Below, piece by piece: positions 17,123 through 26,046 of a stretch of 64,000 bases of DNA. Source of the DNA: Oscillatoria sp. SIO1A7. Its GTDB lineage: Bacteria; Cyanobacteriota; Cyanobacteriia; Cyanobacteriales; Laspinemataceae. Positions within the stretch are counted from its first letter, which is position 1; each line of letters begins with the position of its first letter. The stretch covers positions 1-64,000 of the forward strand of contig JAAHFN010000001.1 of the NCBI GenBank assembly GCA_010672965.1, written 5' to 3'. The notes beneath the pieces are model-generated. The model was not told where the DNA came from and searched no databases. It worked only from the letters and a program-made list of their open reading frames with translations. The position numbers and the translations under genes are program-made.

Positions 17123-17920
17123 GTGCCTATTCCTTTGTTAAACTATGCTCCCAAGACCCAAAACGAGCGGGTTGTGGGATATGAAATAGCTGGTGAAGAG
17201 CAACCCAAGATTTATTCAGCCGAAAACTTGCTCTCAGCAGGTGAAACGGACGAGCTGATTTGGGCTGCCTATCGCCAAATTTTTAGCGAGCACCAAATTT
17301 TGGCAAGCACGCGCCAAAAGTTTTTAGAATCCCAACTGACATTCGGTCAAATTACCGTTCGGGATTTTATTCGCGGTTTGCTGCTTTCGGATCCGTATCG
17401 CCGGCTCAACTTCGATACTAATAGCAACTACCGATTTGTAGAAAAATGCGTCCAGCGGGTTCTGGGTCGTGACATTTATAGCCAGCAGGAAAAAATCGCC
17501 TGGTCTATCGTCATTGCCGAGAAAGGTCTGCAAGGGTTTGTAGATGCTTTGCTCGATAGCGAGGAGTATTTGGAAAACTTTGGCTTCGATATAGTGCCCT
17601 ATCAACGGCGTCGGGTTTTGCCGAAGCGTGCTACAGGGGATACGCCCTTTAACTTGAAGAATCCCCGCTACGACGAATACTACCGCAGCTTGTCGGGCTT
17701 CCCGCAGTTGGTTTGGCAAAATCAAATTCGCAAGTTCACTCCGCAAGAAAAGCAGGCAAAGGAAGGCGATCCGTCTAACTTCATGGCTATGGCTAAGGAT
17801 CTTTCTCCTGAAGGAAATCCGGGGGGAAGGGTCTCGACTTTCAATATGAATTACGAAGCGATGGTGCCCTATCGCAAAACCACAACTGCAAGCGCAACTG
17901 CAACTGCAAGCGAGAGCTAA
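17123..17920 (+). CDS. cpcG: Phycobilisome rod-core linker CpcG
   Basis: 265 residues. CpcG joins phycocyanin rods to the allophycocyanin core. The Pfam PBS_linker domain fills about 10-190, with the typical start MPIPLLNYAPKTQNERVVGYE and motifs FGQITVRDFIRGLLLSD and RDIYSQQEKIAWSIVIAEKG. The C-terminal part lacks the hydrophobic helix that marks CpcL (CpcG2), so it is of the core-binding CpcG1 kind. The start is GTG at 17123, with GGAG about 10 bases upstream. The final residues are a short Thr/Ala/Ser repeat (ASATATASES) from a caactgcaagcg DNA repeat. The next gene is convergent. Confidence 0.93.
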   Translation: MPIPLLNYAPKTQNERVVGYEIAGEEQPKIYSAENLLSAGETDELIWAAYRQIFSEHQILASTRQKFLESQLTFGQITVRDFIRGLLLSDPYRRLNFDTNSNYRFVEKCVQRVLGRDIYSQQEKIAWSIVIAEKGLQGFVDALLDSEEYLENFGFDIVPYQRRRVLPKRATGDTPFNLKNPRYDEYYRSLSGFPQLVWQNQIRKFTPQEKQAKEGDPSNFMAMAKDLSPEGNPGGRVSTFNMNYEAMVPYRKTTTASATATASES

Positions 17921-17936
17921 ATAAAAACTGGGAAAA

Positions 17937-17966
17937 ATTGAGAATTGGGAATGCTCAATTCTCAAT
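17937..17966. terminator. Bidirectional hairpin between cpcG and the rluD-like gene
   Basis: An 11-bp perfect stem (attgagaattg with caattctcaat) with an 8-base loop lies between the two convergent stop codons. It has A-rich sequence on the left and T/C on the right, so it could terminate both genes, though the T-run is weak. Confidence 0.55.
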
Positions 17967-17968
17967 TC

Positions 17969-18883
17969 TCAGTTCCTTCGCCGTCGCAGCACCTCTAGGA
18001 GAGTGACGAAAGTATCTGGGAGGGGGGCGATCGCTTCTATATATTCTCCCTTAACCGGATGCTGCAATGTCAGTTTCCAAGCGTGCAAGGCTTGACCGGG
18101 GAGGTTAACTCCTACGGAACGACTCCGCCCATACAAAGAATCCCCTACTAGCGGATGCCCGATATGGGAACAATGAACGCGAATTTGATGAGTGCGACCC
18201 GTTTCTAGTTGGAAGTGCATTAAGGTATAGTTGCCCAGGCGTTCCCGTACTTTCCAGCGAGTCATGGCCGATCGCCCGCCTTTCTCTACAGGCACCACAG
18301 CATTTTTTTTCCGCTCCACCGGATGGCGACCTACGGGCAAATCAATACAGCCGCTCTCTTGGCGCGGGGCTCCATAGACTATACCCAGATATTCTCGGCG
18401 AGCAGTTTTCCCCTGGATTTGCCCTTGCAAATGCTGGTGGGCTAGATCGGTTTTGGCCACGACCAGAGCGCCGGTAGTATCTTTGTCCAGACGGTGGACT
18501 ATTCCAGGACGCCGAACTCCACCAATCCCGGCGAGGGAATCGCAGCGAGCCAGAAGGGCATTGACCAAAGTTCCTTCTGCATGGCCGGGAGCCGGATGCA
18601 CTACCATGCCAGCAGGTTTGTTAACTATTAAAAGCGAATCGTCTTCATAGAGAACGTCCAAGGGGATGTCCTCTGCCTGCACTTCTAGGGGTTTGGCTTC
18701 TGGGATGACAATTCGGAGGCGATCGCCCTGTTTTAGTTTGACTTTTTTTGAGGTGCAGACTTCCCCATTAATCTCCACGCCCCCTTCGGCTACTATTTTC
18801 TGCAACCGAGAACGGGAGATGTCTGAAAGGTTATCGGCGAGCCAGCGATCTAGGCGATCTTCTCCCCGAGCAGTTTCCGCCAC
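17969..18883 (-). CDS. RluA-family 23S rRNA pseudouridine synthase (RluD-like)
   Basis: 304 residues: an S4 RNA-binding domain (about 8-60) then a pseudouridine synthase domain with the catalytic aspartate D133 in HRLDKDTTG and the later ETGRTHQIRVH motif. It should convert uridine to pseudouridine in large-subunit rRNA. The frame is open upstream of the GTG at 18883, reading IYDREIYLEV; the IYLEV part resembles the usual start of cyanobacterial homologues. The real start may therefore lie near 18913-18925, where the only candidate is a non-standard ATT behind a GGAGGGGAG stretch. GTG is the conservative choice. Confidence 0.87.
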   Translation of the reverse strand: MAETARGEDRLDRWLADNLSDISRSRLQKIVAEGGVEINGEVCTSKKVKLKQGDRLRIVIPEAKPLEVQAEDIPLDVLYEDDSLLIVNKPAGMVVHPAPGHAEGTLVNALLARCDSLAGIGGVRRPGIVHRLDKDTTGALVVAKTDLAHQHLQGQIQGKTARREYLGIVYGAPRQESGCIDLPVGRHPVERKKNAVVPVEKGGRSAMTRWKVRERLGNYTLMHFQLETGRTHQIRVHCSHIGHPLVGDSLYGRSRSVGVNLPGQALHAWKLTLQHPVKGEYIEAIAPLPDTFVTLLEVLRRRRN

Positions 18884-18942
18884 TTCTAGATAAATCTCGC
18901 GATCGTAAATAATCTCCCCTCCCCTTTGAGAATAGATTTAGA

Positions 18943-19419
18943 TTAGATATTAGTATTAAACTCGATAGCCATCGAACCTTTTGCCACCTTACCCAACTCC
19001 TCTAGTGGAGGCAAGTCTTTTAAAGCTGATTGGAAGCTGGAGGTTTCCTCAAATATATCGCGCAGAGTCAGCAAATGAATAGTAACATTACTAATGCCAT
19101 CATGTCCAAACAGTCGTTCTCTGAAAGTATCCTTGTATCCTATTCCTGCTAGCATAATGCTAACATCTACTTTATGATATTTTAGATCCGAATAGTACAG
19201 GCGCGCCTCATCCTTATCTAATCTTTCTCCTTTTAATTTGGATTGGAAATGTATTTTGCGCCCATTATAAAATAGGACTCCATCGATGCCATCGTCAGAG
19301 CCTCGCGGTCCTGGTGTTAATCCCAGATGCTTGGCAAATCGTCGCCCCAGATCCTGCTTGGTCGCAGGATCGGCGTTTAAAATTCCTTTAATGACATGAT
19401 AAGTCGCAAAATCAGTCAT
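18943..19419 (-). CDS. Putative Mrr-like PD-(D/E)XK endonuclease
   Basis: 158 residues. The block GSDDGIDGVLFYNGRKIHFQSK matches a restriction-endonuclease fold: D of DGIDG followed by an IHFQSK (QxK) motif as in Mrr-type nucleases. The N-terminal part (TYHVIKGILNADPATKQDLG) is a helical lead-in, and the rest forms a helical and beta C-terminus. It probably cuts DNA and is shorter than full Mrr, with no DNA-binding domain of its own. It begins nine bases after the preceding minus-strand gene (19429-19845), almost certainly one operon, suggesting a nuclease with a small DNA-binding or antitoxin-like partner. The assignment is from motifs only. Confidence 0.65.
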   Translation of the reverse strand: MTDFATYHVIKGILNADPATKQDLGRRFAKHLGLTPGPRGSDDGIDGVLFYNGRKIHFQSKLKGERLDKDEARLYYSDLKYHKVDVSIMLAGIGYKDTFRERLFGHDGISNVTIHLLTLRDIFEETSSFQSALKDLPPLEELGKVAKGSMAIEFNTNI

Positions 19420-19428
19420 TTTCGTCCC

Positions 19429-19845
19429 TCAAATGGGTTTAATATTTATATTCTGTTCGTAGAGCAATGTAATGCCCGTAATAGCATATTCTGCAATTTC
19501 TTTTGGTTCGATAGCGCCAGCTTTTCTCAGTTCGACAAAGGTTTCGGCATTCAAGTCAAGCTTGAAGGATCGCGAGCCGAGGTTTTGAGGATATTCTTTG
19601 AGTTTGCTTATGTCTAATCCTTGTTTTTCTCTGTAAAATAAAACATATTTTACAGCAGAGTTGAGCATCGATCGCACGGACAAGCCAAAGACATTACAGA
19701 GTTCTTCAATCTTTCCTTCCTGAGATTCCGTCAAGCAAATAGCGATCGCCTTGGTCTCGCGTTCTGCTTTACTTGCTTGCTGAGTACCTAACAAAATAGC
19801 CCGTTCTACTGTCGAATCTATAATTATGTTTTCCTTCAAAGACAT
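19429..19845 (-). CDS. Putative ribbon-helix-helix-like partner of the nuclease
   Basis: 138 residues, not recognised as a named family. Two similar segments follow each other. Residues 34-72 (AIAICLTESQEGKIEELCNV then VFGLSVRSMLNSAVKYVLFY) and 93-129 (SFKLDLNAETFVELRKAG, then IEPKEIAEYAITGITLLY) each have the order strand, helix, helix of a ribbon-helix-helix DNA-binding unit; this is inference from pattern. AAAGGAGG five bases before the ATG at 19845 is a strong ribosome-binding site. It is the first gene of a pair with the endonuclease-like gene, as in toxin-antitoxin or small restriction modules, where it would repress or neutralise the nuclease. Confidence 0.55.
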   Translation of the reverse strand: MSLKENIIIDSTVERAILLGTQQASKAERETKAIAICLTESQEGKIEELCNVFGLSVRSMLNSAVKYVLFYREKQGLDISKLKEYPQNLGSRSFKLDLNAETFVELRKAGAIEPKEIAEYAITGITLLYEQNINIKPI

Positions 19846-20113
19846 TTAAAGCCTCCTTTAAATCTTAAGCAAGAATTCTCCTTGTCCTGGAGTGCTTCAC
19901 CAGTAGCGCGATCGCTTCCTGTTGGCCTCTAAATATCAACACGCATACTGGCCCGCTCTGCCATAGAATAGGGAAAGCGGCGATCGCCTGAAATCTGTCG
20001 GTCTCAGTCGGGCTGGAGCGATCGGTGCCAAAAGTCGGTTGAATCTATTATAAAAACCAAAATAGCCGAATTGCGATCGCGGGCTACATGGCTTGACCTC
20101 GGAGGAAAAAACT
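19846..20113. repeat. Divergent spacer with a dispersed 36-bp repeat
   Basis: The sequence at 19947-19982 (starting actggcccgctctgccatag) recurs with few changes at 20512-20547. The two copies bracket the UPF0175 gene. Either could be a promoter or operator element, or the scar of a duplication. HIP1 sites flank it. Confidence 0.65.
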
Positions 20114-20422
20114 ATGACATCGCCAAAAACGCTCCTGGAAAATTTGGATATTTTAGTTCAAGAAGGAATCTATAAAGACAAAGAAGCTTTACTGCAAGAT
20201 GCCAAGCGGGCGCTACTTAGGAGCAAACCCGAACTGCGCGGCCTTATGGCAATTGCTCTGTACAAGCGAGAAGATGTTTCCCTGACGAGGGGCTCGGAAA
20301 TTGCTGGCGTCGATGTAGAGAGTTTTAAGGAAATGCTGCGAGAAGCAGGAGTCGAGCGCAGCATAAATTCTGTCGGCCATGCAATTCACCACGAAGTGGA
20401 ACAACTTATTGGCATCGCCTAA
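20114..20422 (+). CDS. UPF0175-family antitoxin, apparently solitary
   Basis: 102 residues. The segment ALYKREDVSLTRGSEIAGVD matches the UPF0175 helix-turn-helix region that usually pairs with a DUF3368 PIN-like toxin. No DUF3368 gene follows: the stop at 20422 is followed by a 280-base spacer and the large gene at 20706. GGAGG nine bases before the ATG at 20114 fixes this start over an upstream TTG at 20093. A canonical UPF0175/DUF3368 pair is present at 36621-37474. It may act as a lone regulator or a decayed pair. The 36-bp repeat occurs on both sides. Confidence 0.7.
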   Translation: MTSPKTLLENLDILVQEGIYKDKEALLQDAKRALLRSKPELRGLMAIALYKREDVSLTRGSEIAGVDVESFKEMLREAGVERSINSVGHAIHHEVEQLIGIA

Positions 20423-20705
20423 CAATATCGGCAGAGGTAGAAGGCGAAATTTTCGGTTATGACGGGGAATAACATCCATGCCTAAATAAATCGTCAGGGC
20501 TCCTGGCTTATACCGGCCCGCTCTGCGATAGAATAAGGAAAGCGGCGCGCAGATCTTTTTGTTAGACTATATTCCTACCCCTCATTGCGCTAGATCGCGT
20601 CTAGCCCAACAAGGGAGCCAACAAGGGAGCGGGGCAGGCGAGCCCCTTGCAGCTTTTTGCAATCCTAATGCACAACAAGCCAACCGGGTTTGGAGATAAC
20701 CAGCT
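20423..20705. other. Spacer upstream of the large AAA gene
   Basis: Carries the second copy of the 36-bp repeat (20512-20547) and a short aagggagc direct repeat around 20611-20630. No ribosome-binding site stronger than GATAACC is evident before the start at 20706. Confidence 0.55.
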
Positions 20706-23700
20706 ATGGTATTTAGGTGGATCGGAAGATTATTTAACGGCCCCAACAAAATAGAAGGAATTGAGGAGCAAGTGGGAATAGGGGGCCAAGTCAAAATATC
20801 GCAAAAAAACGGCAGTGAGGTTTTTGGCAATGTAACATTTGTTCGTCCTGACAAGAAAGAAATAACGATTGTTAGTGGCAATGGCACGGTTAGTATAGTG
20901 CCTGAAGATTCAATAGAGTCTTTTTCCTATAACCCTTTGTCCCAGCAGGAGCGAACGGGCGGGGGAGTGACAGCAGAGCCAACCGAATCCGTTGCGCCAG
21001 TAACACAACCAGAGCAAACCCAAAGCCAACCGGCGACTACTCCGACTCAGTACGTTGCGCCAGTAACACAACCGGAGCAAACCCAAAGCCAACCGGCGAC
21101 TACTCCGACTCAGTACGTTGCGCCAGTAACACAACCGGAGCAAACCCAAAGCCAACCGGCAGCGACAGAACGGGTTTCGGCAACGCCCAAGCCCGAGCAA
21201 CCACAAGAGCAACCGACGCCAGAGCGAACCGAGCCTAGTTCGCAGCAAAAAGAACGTAATGACCAAAGTTTATTAAGAGTCATCAAGATTGAGGGTCGCT
21301 TTGACTCCAAGCTTGAAAATGCCAAGCTTGAGCTGAAGGAGCCGGATTTTCGATTTCCATCAAGCGAGCTTCACGAACGGCTGAGGAAAAATTGGGATCG
21401 GATTAAAAATCGCTACGACCATGCTCGCAAAAATAACGAGTTGAGTAGCAGACATGGACGAATACAGCCGCTGCTCCACGAGTTGACAGATTTGGCGAAG
21501 GATTTTCCCGATTCGCCCAGCTTGAAGCGACATCTCGCCTATTTGCACTATCTATCTAATAATTTTAAAGGAGCAACAAAATATTATAAGGATGCTGCCA
21601 TGTCCTCTCAGGCAGCAGAGGACTGGTTTAATGTTGCTGTTGTAGCCTTGCAGGAATCGGGTCAAGAGGCCGGGAAAGAAGAATTGGCCGCCTATGGTCT
21701 GAAACAGTTTTTTTGGCAAGAGTCCCTCGCTGGAGAAGCAGAGGCATGGTATGTTTATGTAAGACTGCTGAAAAAGTTTACCAACTATCCGGCTCTAAGG
21801 GAGCTATGCAGGGCAGAGCGAGAGTTTTCTGAGGGCGACCTAGAGCTGTTGCTGGAAACGGGGATTTATCTGCTCAAAGCCGCTGGCGAAGAACCCCAAG
21901 CCATCCAGGTGGCTAGGCAATGGAACGAAGGACAACCCCTGCAATCCCTGGCGCAAGAGACCTTCGAGTCGTTGGCTCAAAAAACGACGGAATCTTATCT
22001 ACGCTATAGCAACTATGAATCCCAACTGTCCAAAGAGGTTAGAAAAATCCAAGAGGAAATCCAAGACCGGGAAGGAAAGCTAATTCGAGGCTCTCTGTAC
22101 AAATACTTAAAGCCCCAAAAATATGGCTTTATCGTGGATGACGAAAATCGCCAATATTTTTTCCACTCAATCGACGTTATCGATGACGAACTGATCGAGG
22201 CGTTAAACCAATTTACCTCTTCCTTAGAGGAGAATATTACTGTCGTTTTTAAGGCTAAAAGAGTCCCCGAAGGGCTGAAGGCTCTCGATATAGCTATAGA
22301 TCGCAGGCTCGGTTGGAACGAGGAACCGGAGAGAGAGGGCGGAAGAGAGACTAGAGTGGCGGATTCCCAGCAAATAAAGGGCGACATTTCTACCTACTTC
22401 AAAGAAAAAAACTATGGTTTTTTGCGGGATCGGCGAGGCAGCGATTATTTCTTTCACAAAACGGGGATTATCGATGAGAACTTACAGAATCGACTGGAAA
22501 AGGTAAATGTATCGGCGTCCCCAATTGCCGTGCTGTTTGAAATGGGATGGGGCAAGGAAGGACCGATCGCGCTCGCTATTGTTGAGTACCGCGATACTGA
22601 TGATGTATTCCAACTAGCGAACGAGTATGCCGATGAAGGAGACTATGGGAAAGCGATCCAACAAATCAAGCGGGTTCTGGAAATGGAGCCCAATTATTCC
22701 CAAGCGCAGGAACTGCATGAAAAATGGCGTAAGTACGCTAGCGAAACCACTCTGCCTAAAGGATCTAACCCCTATGCCAAGGCCAAACGCGCCCAAGAGC
22801 TAGATCGGGACTATGAGGAGGCCGCCAGACTGTATCGTCAGGCGATCGCTCGACAGGACAACCTGGAAAGTGCCATCAAGGACTTTGCAAAGCTGCTTAC
22901 AGATCGCTTAAATCGTACTGATGAGGCCATTAAGGTTCTCGAAGAAAACCGTCAGAAGGTGAGAGATCGCAACTCCCTAGAAAACTTGTTGGTAAATATC
23001 TACAAGAGAGCGGGACAGTACGAGAAGGCGATTGCCTTGTTGGAGATAAAGCGGCAAGCAGCCGACAATCCGGGCAAGAAGGCTAAAATTTTCTGGGAAA
23101 TGGCTAACTGCTACCTCTACCTAGAAAACTTTGAGAAGGCTAAGGAGATTTTTAACAAGCTTTTAAAAATCAAACCGGACAACATAGCCGCGAAGCGGAA
23201 TCTGGCGATTTGCTACTCCCGCATGGGGCGTTACGAAGAGGCCGAAAAAGAACTCAACGAAATCCTCGACAGCTCTAACGACTCCAAATCGGCGGAAATC
23301 CTGGCTGCGATCGTTGAGGCAAAGCAAACGGGCCAAGGCACTCAATTAATTGAAATTGTTACGCAAACCATCCTCTCGGAGTTGGATACCGGGGAACTGA
23401 GCGGATTTGCCCAGTTCTTCTTAGAGCGCTGTGGCTTTCAGGGGGTGGATCCCGAGAGAGTCCCAATCGAAGAGGATCGGGAGCGCAGAAAATATGTCGG
23501 TTCGGAAAGGGACGCTAACCAGGACATCGAAAGGCTCCAAGGTTTTGCTAAGGATCAGGGAACCAGCCGCCCCGGGGACAGGAGCAATTACCATCTATCA
23601 GCCGCGAGAATCCTACTTGACATAGGGGAAGATCGCGACTATTCCAAATACCTTTATCGAAGCTTTACCTCCAGGGGAGATGCTGCCGTCAAAGAAAATC

Positions 23701-26042
23701 GACCCCTCGATACTGCCCGGGAGTGGTATAGCGAGGCCCTCAGTATCTACGATCGCGTTCCTGGCGGGCGAGACGAGCAAGATGCTGCCAATGCCCTGGT
23801 GCGATTTTTATTTTCAACCCTGGGACGGGACTTTATTTCCACTACGCCAAATGCAAGGCTCTCGATTGACGAAGCCGTGGAAACGGCGATTACTCATCCC
23901 TACGCTCAACAGGACAAAGCTTTTGATGCCATTGCCTATTTAGTCTGGCGCAGCCGCTACGCTGCCAACCGCATTCTGGATCGCATCCACAGAAAGCAAA
24001 CCTTACAGGCATTGGCTATCAAATATCTCAACAATCGGGGCATCGAGGCTCCCAAGTGGACAAAAAATATAGACGAGTTCGTGGAGTTGTGGGATGAACT
24101 GCGACGCCAACAATCCGAGGCAGCGCGCTCCTTGGCTAATGAATTGCGCTTCCTGACCCGCGTTAGCTTGACAACTGCATCCTTGGAAAACGGCATTGGG
24201 CGAGCTATGAAAGTTCTGGAGAATCGCTTACTCTTAGACCTGGATGGGCAAAGAGTCCAGAAGTTGCGAGAAACTTTGGCAACAGCCCTAGACCTGAGCC
24301 GCGAGAAGAGTTTTGAAGAGCGGGAGCGCCTCTGCATTCAGATCGAGAACCGCTGTCAGGATTTGTTCAAGGAGATCGAAGACAATCCTACCAAGCTATC
24401 CATTGAAGAAATTTATCCGGTCGTAGAAGCACTTCAAAAGCGAGCCCACGAAGAGCTAACCCAGCTCTACGAGACGGCCAAGCCACAAGTATCCCTGCGC
24501 TTGGCCGTGGATTCCTATGTGCCGGACAAGCAGCGGCAAATCGAAGTACAGATCGCGATCGCCAATGAGGCAGGCCGCAGTCCCGCTGAGTCTTTAGAAC
24601 TGCTAGTTCAAAAGGAGGACAATTATTTTGACGCCCTAGATTCAGAGATTAAGCTCGATGAGTCATTGCGGGGCGGGGCTCAGAAAATCGCCTACGTTCG
24701 CTTGTCCCTGACTGAGGAGGCGTTGCAGTCTGAAACCTTTTCCTTAACTCTGTCTGCTCGGTATCGCACCCGTTCCCAAGATGTAGAACAAACCGACCCC
24801 TACAACTTCGGCATTAAGCTCTATTCTGAGGAGGATTTTGAGCAGATTGCCAACCCCTATGCCGCTTATGCAGAAGGAGGAATTGTTGGAAAACCAGAGA
24901 TGTTCTTTGGGCGCGGAGAGCTGATCCAGACTATTGCCCGCTCTATCCGCGAGTCTCGCTCCCAGAGTAAATGCGCGATCGTGTTCGGTCAAAAACGGGC
25001 GGGAAAATCGTCTATTTTGCATCATCTTAAGGTAGAGTTGGAAGCTGACAAAGACTTGATGATTCTCGATGTCGGCAACATTGGCGCTATTTTGGATGAG
25101 AACTCGGAAGTTCCCCTGCTCTATCAGATACTCTGGGGGATTTTGAAGGAACTAGGGTATGCGATTGAGGATCGGATTGACGAAGGATACAGCGATCTCA
25201 ATCTGCAATGGCCTACAGATATGGATTTCTACGACCATCCCAGCCCTTTGACACTATTCCAAGACCTACTCGATCGCTTCCAGCGTGCCGCATCCAAGCG
25301 AGAAGACTGGCGCAACCTGCGGATTGTGGTCTCGATCGATGAGTTCTCCTATATATACCAGCAAATAGTGGCCGGACGCATCGCCCCAGAGTTTATGAAA
25401 AACTGGAAAGCGATTTTGCAGCGGAACTATTTTAATGTCGTACTGGTGGGTCAGGATGTGATGCCCAAATTTAAGCAGCGCTTTGCCAATGAGTTTGGCA
25501 CCAGCCAGGACGAGCGAGTCACCTATCTCCGGGAAGAGGATGCCAAGAAGCTGATTGATGAACCGATCCGCATTGGGGGACGAGAGGGCAAAACCCGCTA
25601 CCGCGAGCAAGCTATAGCGCGCATTTTAGAATTAACAGCGGGCAGTCCTTTCTACATCCAAATTATCTGCAATCGACTGGTGGAGGATATGAACCGCCGG
25701 CGGGTCAGCCTGGTAACCGAGGCAGATGTGGAACAGGTTAAAAACGACCTGATCCGGGGGGTCAATCCCCTGGGACTGGATAAATTCGAGAATTTGGTTA
25801 ATTCTGGAGATACGTCAGCAGAGGCAATTTCTGACGAAGACGCCCTGGCAGTGCTAAAAGCCATAGCCCTCAATAGCCGCACGGGGCTCTGTCTTCGCAG
25901 CAGCATCGCTTGCCAAACAGATACGCCGATTGACGAGATTCTCGAAGATCTGGCTCAGCGAGAAGTTATAGACCGGGAACGGCAGGAATATTACGAGATT
26001 AAGGTGGGCTTGTTTAAAGAATGGCTGATTGCCAAAGGTTAA
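20706..26042 (+). CDS. Large TPR / twin cold-shock-like / AAA ATPase (STAND-type) protein
   Basis: 1778 residues. In order: a small SH3- or Sm-like domain (about 25-75); a Pro/Gln/Thr linker of three 21-residue repeats (about 95-160); TPR-like helices (200-440); two cold-shock-like domains (about 461-545 with KYGFIVDDENRQYFFHS, and 558-640 with NYGFLRDRRGSDYFFHKTGI); more TPRs (640-870); a long helical region; a beta domain (about 1265-1365). Then, after NPYAAYAEGG and FFGRGEL, comes an AAA/STAND ATPase with Walker A GQKRAGKSS (1428-1436) and Walker B D1545-E1546, ending in a winged-helix-like region. This looks like a sensor-switch conflict ATPase. The cold-shock-like domains suggest RNA or DNA sensing. 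Its product is followed after 4 bases by a second ATPase gene. Confidence 0.75.
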   Translation: MVFRWIGRLFNGPNKIEGIEEQVGIGGQVKISQKNGSEVFGNVTFVRPDKKEITIVSGNGTVSIVPEDSIESFSYNPLSQQERTGGGVTAEPTESVAPVTQPEQTQSQPATTPTQYVAPVTQPEQTQSQPATTPTQYVAPVTQPEQTQSQPAATERVSATPKPEQPQEQPTPERTEPSSQQKERNDQSLLRVIKIEGRFDSKLENAKLELKEPDFRFPSSELHERLRKNWDRIKNRYDHARKNNELSSRHGRIQPLLHELTDLAKDFPDSPSLKRHLAYLHYLSNNFKGATKYYKDAAMSSQAAEDWFNVAVVALQESGQEAGKEELAAYGLKQFFWQESLAGEAEAWYVYVRLLKKFTNYPALRELCRAEREFSEGDLELLLETGIYLLKAAGEEPQAIQVARQWNEGQPLQSLAQETFESLAQKTTESYLRYSNYESQLSKEVRKIQEEIQDREGKLIRGSLYKYLKPQKYGFIVDDENRQYFFHSIDVIDDELIEALNQFTSSLEENITVVFKAKRVPEGLKALDIAIDRRLGWNEEPEREGGRETRVADSQQIKGDISTYFKEKNYGFLRDRRGSDYFFHKTGIIDENLQNRLEKVNVSASPIAVLFEMGWGKEGPIALAIVEYRDTDDVFQLANEYADEGDYGKAIQQIKRVLEMEPNYSQAQELHEKWRKYASETTLPKGSNPYAKAKRAQELDRDYEEAARLYRQAIARQDNLESAIKDFAKLLTDRLNRTDEAIKVLEENRQKVRDRNSLENLLVNIYKRAGQYEKAIALLEIKRQAADNPGKKAKIFWEMANCYLYLENFEKAKEIFNKLLKIKPDNIAAKRNLAICYSRMGRYEEAEKELNEILDSSNDSKSAEILAAIVEAKQTGQGTQLIEIVTQTILSELDTGELSGFAQFFLERCGFQGVDPERVPIEEDRERRKYVGSERDANQDIERLQGFAKDQGTSRPGDRSNYHLSAARILLDIGEDRDYSKYLYRSFTSRGDAAVKENRPLDTAREWYSEALSIYDRVPGGRDEQDAANALVRFLFSTLGRDFISTTPNARLSIDEAVETAITHPYAQQDKAFDAIAYLVWRSRYAANRILDRIHRKQTLQALAIKYLNNRGIEAPKWTKNIDEFVELWDELRRQQSEAARSLANELRFLTRVSLTTASLENGIGRAMKVLENRLLLDLDGQRVQKLRETLATALDLSREKSFEERERLCIQIENRCQDLFKEIEDNPTKLSIEEIYPVVEALQKRAHEELTQLYETAKPQVSLRLAVDSYVPDKQRQIEVQIAIANEAGRSPAESLELLVQKEDNYFDALDSEIKLDESLRGGAQKIAYVRLSLTEEALQSETFSLTLSARYRTRSQDVEQTDPYNFGIKLYSEEDFEQIANPYAAYAEGGIVGKPEMFFGRGELIQTIARSIRESRSQSKCAIVFGQKRAGKSSILHHLKVELEADKDLMILDVGNIGAILDENSEVPLLYQILWGILKELGYAIEDRIDEGYSDLNLQWPTDMDFYDHPSPLTLFQDLLDRFQRAASKREDWRNLRIVVSIDEFSYIYQQIVAGRIAPEFMKNWKAILQRNYFNVVLVGQDVMPKFKQRFANEFGTSQDERVTYLREEDAKKLIDEPIRIGGREGKTRYREQAIARILELTAGSPFYIQIICNRLVEDMNRRRVSLVTEADVEQVKNDLIRGVNPLGLDKFENLVNSGDTSAEAISDEDALAVLKAIALNSRTGLCLRSSIACQTDTPIDEILEDLAQREVIDRERQEYYEIKVGLFKEWLIAKG
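20991..21165 (+). repeat. 63-bp in-frame tandem repeat
   Basis: Unit starts (gttgcgccagtaacacaacc) fall at 20991, 21054 and 21117, so the period is 63 bases, or 21 codons. The repeats encode the PVTQPEQTQSQPATTPTQY linker between the N-terminal domain and the TPR region. Near-identity of the copies points to recent expansion. Confidence 0.9.
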
Positions 26043-26046
26043 AAAG

